Below are positions 60,322 to 64,000 of a DNA stretch of 64,000 nt, in pieces. The DNA lies in NCBI GenBank assembly GCA_051881615.1, contig JBJEQF010000035.1, positions 24,477 through 88,476 on the forward strand, read 5' to 3'. The notes under the pieces were generated by a model that saw nothing but the letters and a program-made list of their open reading frames with translations, was not told the DNA's origin and searched no databases. This DNA comes from CAMFTQ01 sp051881615 (GTDB lineage: Bacteria > Bacillota > Clostridia > Oscillospirales > Acutalibacteraceae). Numbering within the stretch: position 1 is the first letter of the stretch; each line of letters starts with the position of its first letter. The position numbers were made by a program, and so were the translations under genes.

Positions 60322-60565
60322 CAAAGACATTCTGCTCAGGAAAATATCAACGTACGCTTTTGCAATATATGACCTGCATCTTTTCCTTGACACGCACCCG
60401 GGCGATGAAAAAACAGCGGCAAAGCTCGAAAAATACAGAACAGAGCTAAAGCCGCTAGTAGAAAAATACGAAAAGCAGTACGGTCCTTTAAGCCTTAAGA
60501 ACGAAAACTCCAACAGATATGCGTGGATACAAAATCCATGGCCGTGGGAAAGGGAGGCAAACTGA
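60314..60565 (+). CDS. cotJB: Spore coat protein CotJB
   Basis: This 83-residue protein has the CotJB pattern: LLRKISTYAFAIYDLHLFLDTHPGDEKT, followed by KYEKQYGPLSL and a C-terminal PWPWERE. ATG 60314 has AGGTGAT upstream and overlaps cotJA. The operon continues with cotJC one nucleotide past the stop. Confidence 0.94.
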   Translation: MTDKDILLRKISTYAFAIYDLHLFLDTHPGDEKTAAKLEKYRTELKPLVEKYEKQYGPLSLKNENSNRYAWIQNPWPWEREAN

Positions 60566-60566
60566 A

Positions 60567-60755
60567 ATGTTCCAATACGAAAAAAGACTTCAGTACCCGG
60601 TAAACATAAAAAATCCAAACCCTAAGCTTGCTAAGATTATAATTACACAGTATGGAGGTCCTGACGGCGAGCTTGGTGCTTCGCTTAGGTATCTCAGTCA
60701 GAGGTTTTCTATGCCGTACCCTGAGCTTAAAGCAACGCTTACCGATATCGGCTCT
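60567..60755 (+). pseudogene. cotJC: cotJC 5' fragment, interrupted by an integrative element
   Basis: ATG 60567 opens a frame whose first 61-64 residues match CotJC/manganese catalase (FQYEKRLQYPVNIKNPNPK, ITQYGGPDGELGASLRYLS, then TLTDIG at 58-63). CotJC is normally about 190-200 residues, continuing TEEL-A-H with metal ligands. Here the reading frame leaves CotJC at DIGSE and runs through antisense recombinase sequence (to 60908). The missing part, with most metal ligands, is expected beyond the far end of the element, outside the window. It is probably restored by excision. Confidence 0.9.
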
Positions 60756-62380
60756 GAAGTGCCTTGGTTGGAAAATTTTTCATTATATTGGTCAATTTCA
60801 GCCTTACCGCAGAGGATTTTTGCACTCCACTTGTCGGGAATGAATTTCAGGTGGATGTCAAGTTCACGATTTCTGCTTACTACAATTTTATCTACTATGT
60901 TGCGGTAAAATGTATCGTTCCACTCTTCCCCTGTGATGATTGAATTTACATAAGCTTTAATTTCATCAATTATTTTTTCCTTGTCCGCAAGCATACTGCT
61001 GTGGGCTTTTTCTTTTTGCAGTTTTTCGGATATTATTTCATATTCTGCTTTTAGGCGTTCGCAGGCTTTGCGGTAATCCGAGGTTTCAATATCACCCGAC
61101 AGGCACATATCAAGCAATTTTTGCTTTTTGCTTTCTATCTTTTCAAGCTCGTTTTCAAAATAGGTTACATTGTCTTTTCCGTTATCGAATTTCAGAATGT
61201 CGGACACAATTTGCAATATGCTTTCTAAAATTTTATTTCTATCTTTCATAATATCTGAAATAATATGTTGCAGGATTGAACGAATGTCCTTTTCATTTAT
61301 TGAAACATTTGAACAGCCGACTTTTTCATTATTTTTGTTAGTTCGCTCCTTTCCGTACTTCTGATTCTGAATACAAACCCAGCTTTCATTGAGATTCCCG
61401 TTTGACGAAGTTTTTTTACGGTGGATAAAGGTTGAGTCGCACTGGGCGCAGATTATTTTCCCCGACAAAGCGTATCGGTTTGCAAAGCCGTTTTTTGCTC
61501 CGTGAAGCTTTTTTCTGCGTTCAAGCTCTCTTTGCGTTGCTTCAAACATCTCTCTTGAGATAATCGGCTCGTGATGATTTCGGATTGTCACATACTCAAC
61601 CTCGCCCTTGTTGTACTTTTTGTTGTGTGACAGATAGTCGGGCGTGTAGCTTTTCTGCTGAATCAAATCACCGCAGTACTTTTCATTTTTCAGAATCCGC
61701 AATATCACCGTGTACGACCAATCCTTCATATAGGTTGAGGTTTTGATTCCTGCATCTCGCAACTCCTTTGCTATAATGTGAGTACCTTTGCCCTCGTTGA
61801 GAAATTTATGATAAATCAGTCTGACGGTTTCCGCTCCCTCTTTATTTATGTACAGCTTTCCGTCACGAACATCGTAGCCCAGCATATCTCTGCCAAACAC
61901 AACGCCCTGCTCCATCATTCTGCGCTGTCCCCACTTTACTCTGTCGGAGGTTTTTCTGCTTTCTTCCTGAGCAATTGACGACATAATCGTCAGTCGAAGC
62001 TCTGCGTCAGCGTCAAGCGTGTTTATATTATCGTTCATAAAAATCACACCTATGCCGTAACTTTTCAGTTCTCTTGTGTAGCCAATGCTGTCAAGAGTGT
62101 TTCTGGCAAATCGGCTGATTTCTTTCGTGATAATCAAATCAAACTTTTTTGCTTTTGCATCTTCTATCATTCGGTTGAATGATGCTCGCTTTTTTGTACT
62201 CGTTCCGCTGATTCCTTCGTCAACATAAATTTCGTAAAGTTCCCACAACGGATTGCGTTTTATATACTCATTGAAATATCTTTGCTGACTCTCAAGTGAA
62301 TTTGCCTGATCGAGATTATCGGTTGACACTCGGCAGTAAGCTGCTACCTTTTTGACTTCGTTTTCAAAGTTGTTTAGCAT
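60698..62380 (-). CDS. Large serine recombinase (integrase)
   Basis: This 560-residue protein has an N-terminal resolvase domain with the catalytic Ser19 in AAYCRVSTDN, IITKEISRFARNTLD, and a recombinase domain (RRMMEQGVVFGRDMLGYD, THIIAKELRDAGI). A zinc ribbon (CAQCDSTF ... CSN) near residue 310 and a long coiled coil (about 400-490) follow. It catalyses site-specific insertion and excision. AAGGAGG lies 8 nt before the ATG. Its stop at 60698 lies inside cotJC, so its last about 18 codons are antisense host DNA; in the excised circle the C-terminus would differ. Confidence 0.95.
   Translation of the reverse strand: MLNNFENEVKKVAAYCRVSTDNLDQANSLESQQRYFNEYIKRNPLWELYEIYVDEGISGTSTKKRASFNRMIEDAKAKKFDLIITKEISRFARNTLDSIGYTRELKSYGIGVIFMNDNINTLDADAELRLTIMSSIAQEESRKTSDRVKWGQRRMMEQGVVFGRDMLGYDVRDGKLYINKEGAETVRLIYHKFLNEGKGTHIIAKELRDAGIKTSTYMKDWSYTVILRILKNEKYCGDLIQQKSYTPDYLSHNKKYNKGEVEYVTIRNHHEPIISREMFEATQRELERRKKLHGAKNGFANRYALSGKIICAQCDSTFIHRKKTSSNGNLNESWVCIQNQKYGKERTNKNNEKVGCSNVSINEKDIRSILQHIISDIMKDRNKILESILQIVSDILKFDNGKDNVTYFENELEKIESKKQKLLDMCLSGDIETSDYRKACERLKAEYEIISEKLQKEKAHSSMLADKEKIIDEIKAYVNSIITGEEWNDTFYRNIVDKIVVSRNRELDIHLKFIPDKWSAKILCGKAEIDQYNEKFSNQGTSEPISVSVALSSGYGIENL
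60745..60765. other. Attachment site (attL-like) in cotJC
   Basis: The last recognisable CotJC codons are T-D-I-G-(S)-E at 60738-60758. Downstream DNA belongs to the element. The crossover therefore lies in about 60748-60760 (within GGCTCTGAAG). The exact core cannot be set without the right junction. Confidence 0.65.
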
Positions 62381-62434
62381 TTTTATACCTCCTTTTGTAA
62401 CACAAGTATATTATTTAATTTCATAATGTCCAGA

Positions 62435-62478
62435 GAAATTTTCAGAGCGACAGTTGTGATGTCACTCTGAAAATTTTC
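62435..62478 (-). terminator. Long hairpin between the 55-residue gene and the recombinase
   Basis: GAAATTTTCAGAGCGAC and GTCACTCTGAAAATTTTC pair almost throughout. It lies between the small gene's stop and the recombinase start and may weaken recombinase expression (terminator/attenuator). Confidence 0.65.
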
Positions 62479-62489
62479 CGTTATGGTTT

Positions 62490-62657
62490 TTATACTTTCA
62501 ATTTCTTCAGACATTTCTCGTACTGATTCTGAGTAAGATAACCTTGCTCCTTAAGTACAAGGAAGATTGATTTTTTAATTTCATTTTCAAATGCTTTACC
62601 GACACTTTTCTGCTCTGCATTTTCATTTCGGCTTTCAAAGATGATTTTCGTTTTCAC
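62490..62657 (-). CDS. Small element-encoded protein (55 residues, SHOCT-like tail)
   Basis: GTG 62655-62657 opens a frame of 55 residues, with GAGGTG some nt upstream. The sequence is hydrophilic, and its last part KAFENEIKKSIFLVLKEQ and GYLTQNQYEKCLKKLK resembles the SHOCT-type helix pair (LTXXQYEK). It is just upstream of the recombinase, in the same direction, so it may act with or regulate it (for example as an excision helper); that is inference. I know no function. Confidence 0.6.
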   Translation of the reverse strand: MKTKIIFESRNENAEQKSVGKAFENEIKKSIFLVLKEQGYLTQNQYEKCLKKLKV

Positions 62658-63224
62658 CTTAAACACCTCGGTAAAAACTATGCAGCTGTAGATTGTCTAT
62701 ATTCTTTCATCATCCTTTCTCTGTTGATTTGGTTAATGATTTTAATAAAAGCATATTTTCTCCTTTGTCATACATTTTTGTTCCGTGCTTTTTGGCTTAA
62801 ACACCGAACTTTTAGATATTACGGAATACATTTAGTAACACTTTCTAAAAAAAGTAACACCTTTTATATTTCCCAAACGGCACTGCCGGACGGTGTATTT
62901 CGGCGCAATCGTGCTTGCACGGAATACGCCTTTATCCTGCCTGAAAACAGATTATAGAATGTACGGGTTCGGGTGCCCCGTTTTGCGTTGGTGGACAGCC
63001 GGACGCTCTGCTTGCCACAGCTTAAAAGCTGTGAAAATGTGAACCCAAACTTTACGCTGAATTTATAATCTGGTATTTAAAATAACATTCGCTCACAAAC
63101 CGCCCGAATTTCGATTTTCGTTTGCAGTCGGGTACTTTATCCGTTTTCTCTTGAAAGTCGGACAAACCGCCGAATTCTGCCCAATATCTGCGCCGTGGAC
63201 GATAAGGACGATAAAAACGATAAA
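62658..63224. other. 567 bp gap in the element, with structured stretch
   Basis: No convincing gene. Minus-strand mini-frames of 10-13 codons near 62688-62757 (one with AAAGGAG before ATG) could be leader peptides. At 62965-63046 a GC-richer stretch can fold as a multi-stem RNA: outer GGGTTC/GAACCC, inner GTGG/CCAC, and the perfect palindrome CACAGCTTAAAAGCTGTG at 63016-63033. Confidence 0.4.
62965..63046. ncRNA. Candidate structured RNA or origin-type site in the element
   Basis: Nested inverted repeats as listed for the surrounding gap enclose about 80 nt that is richer in G+C than its surroundings. I recognise no known family. It might be a transfer or replication origin, or an RNA. Confidence 0.3.
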
Positions 63225-64000
63225 TCAGACAGCTGTATTTTCATCGTACTTATCGTACCTAACGTACTCGCTATCTGAATTATCGATCTCAAAATCATAT
63301 TTGATTTCAACCTTTCTGATGTTGTTTTCCTTATACGATTTGAAATAAACGTGATTGTCATTAAGATCATACTTCCACTTGTTCATCATCCTTTTCAGAA
63401 TACGAGCCGAAAGATTTTTGCCTGAATAAACATTGTAGCGTTCAAGAAATTCTGCATTGCTTCCGTTGAAATATTTTTCTGATTTCATCATCTCAATAAG
63501 CAAATTCATTTCGTCAGGCAAAAGCATATCAGGATTTTCCGAGCTGTCTGCAGTCATCTTCCAAGTGCAATCCTCTCTTGAAAATGCAAGCTCAATTTCT
63601 CTGTCCTCAATATCTCTTCCCGTACAAAATAATGTTGCGTTGCCCTGCGTGCGATTGCTCTTTTTCAAAACGAATAGAGCATCGGCACAGCCTGCAATAC
63701 CGTTCGTGCCTGAAATCTCATTGATTGGGTCAGAGTCGCCTTGCTTTCTTAAATGATGAACAAGTAAAATAGCAATTTTCAATTCATCAGCAAGTTTCTT
63801 GAGCTTCTGCACCTCAAGATAATCATTAGAATAGTTTGAATCCTTATTGGCAGAACGTATAAGCTGAAAGGTATCAATGATAATCAAGACGGTATCCATA
63901 TGTTCATCAACAAAATTTCGAATCTGCTCTTCCAACTTATCATCGAGTTTTGAACAATCCGTAACAAAATGAACATTGCAAGGTACTTCATCGGTTATCG
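63225..64000 (-). CDS. RepA/DnaB-like AAA ATPase (partial, 5' end outside window)
   Basis: The frame is open to the window edge, giving at least 258 residues. It contains the Walker B-like VLIIIDTFQLIR, a sensor stretch IAILLVHHLRKQGDSDP and NEISGTNGIAGCADALFVL. These match the RecA-fold replicative helicase/RepA family (AAA_25 type) found on plasmids, phages and ICEs. The C-terminal part, with a SNAEFLERYNVYSGKNLSARILKRMM helix block, is DNA-binding-like. The Walker A lies upstream, off the window. It probably helps the element replicate after excision. Confidence 0.82.
   Translation of the reverse strand, partial: ITDEVPCNVHFVTDCSKLDDKLEEQIRNFVDEHMDTVLIIIDTFQLIRSANKDSNYSNDYLEVQKLKKLADELKIAILLVHHLRKQGDSDPINEISGTNGIAGCADALFVLKKSNRTQGNATLFCTGRDIEDREIELAFSREDCTWKMTADSSENPDMLLPDEMNLLIEMMKSEKYFNGSNAEFLERYNVYSGKNLSARILKRMMNKWKYDLNDNHVYFKSYKENNIRKVEIKYDFEIDNSDSEYVRYDKYDENTAV

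Larger units (their letters stand above)
60755..64000. mobile_element. Integrative element inserted in cotJC (left end; right end outside window)
   Basis: The region starts at the cotJC junction and holds the serine recombinase at the very end, a small 55-residue protein gene, a structured intergenic stretch and a RepA/AAA-type replication ATPase. This is the left edge of an integrative element (conjugative, mobilisable or phage-like). Its size and type cannot be told because the right side is outside the window. Confidence 0.85.

Noticed and set aside
60756..60908. C-terminal extension of the cotJC frame
   Set aside because: This part is antisense to the recombinase and has no likeness to manganese catalase; it is a chance continuation after insertion.
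62724..62957. Plus-strand open frame of 77 residues in the element
   Set aside because: No good Shine-Dalgarno, odd composition, and it crosses hairpin sequences; not supported.
1..64000. tRNA or rRNA genes, CRISPR arrays
   Set aside because: I saw no tRNA cloverleaf, rRNA segment or repeat-spacer array while reading the intergenic stretches; an automated scan was not possible.

Overview
The window looks like chromosomal DNA of a low-GC, strictly anaerobic, spore-forming Clostridia member of the Ruminococcaceae/Oscillospiraceae. A large secreted GH13 amylase with two starch-binding CBM26-like modules and a C-terminal type I dockerin, a class B sortase with an SPQTG-type substrate, an anaerobic ribonucleotide reductase, rubrerythrin and a cotJ spore-coat operon together suggest Ruminococcus bromii or a close relative with an amylosome-type starch system. 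This is inference; the window holds no rRNA marker.

Layout. 1-7.7 kb (minus): a surface-polysaccharide operon with the complete dTDP-L-rhamnose pathway (rfbA, B, D, C), three glycosyltransferases and two hexapeptide acyltransferases, behind one good promoter. 8-11.6 kb: nrdR, a MITE-like repeat, then an LCP ligase, a class B sortase and a small SPQTG-anchored protein. 11.9-17.8 kb (plus): murT/gatD-like pair, recD2, an mreB homologue and tspO. 17.8-20.7 kb (minus): nrdD-nrdG with two pairs of NrdR-box palindromes upstream. 21.1-26.8 kb (plus): alr-polA-arginine phosphatase-rimI-tsaD. 26.8-34.7 kb (minus): mscL, then tepA-uppP-ftsK-ygiQ and a ComEC-like metallohydrolase with an apparent AUA start. 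34.9-36.6 kb: a CNNM/CBS transporter and a small membrane protein. 37-41.6 kb: the dockerin amylase, flanked by repeats. 41.6-51.4 kb (minus): rubrerythrin, rnmV, holA, comEC, a phosphoribosyltransferase, HIT, plsY, der, a DUF512 protein, rpmF and DUF177. 51.5-55.4 kb (minus): a polar amino-acid ABC transporter, an SDR and a methyltransferase. 55.5-59.9 kb: an O-antigen-ligase-like protein and a two-component system with a Spo0A-type output domain. 60.1 kb to the end: cotJA-cotJB-cotJC, with cotJC cut after about 63 codons by an integrative element whose serine recombinase lies at the junction.

Main points for follow-up: (1) an integrated element splitting cotJC, with a skin-like arrangement that suggests developmentally regulated excision; (2) a 14-codon, tryptophan-rich peptide gene with its own Shine-Dalgarno sequence and terminator, divergent from the sensor kinase and lying between it and its response regulator; (3) an amino-acid binding protein whose two halves appear circularly permuted; (4) a GatD-like protein lacking the expected catalytic Cys and His; (5) an NrdD that ends just before its expected glycyl-radical motif; (6) an AUA-initiated metallohydrolase, alongside a ComEC whose own hydrolase domain has lost its metal ligands; (7) two NrdR-box pairs with 30-31 bp spacing.

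Starts were re-chosen from Shine-Dalgarno spacing where the longest frame was implausible. Family assignments come from reading motifs in the translated sequence; no database search was run.
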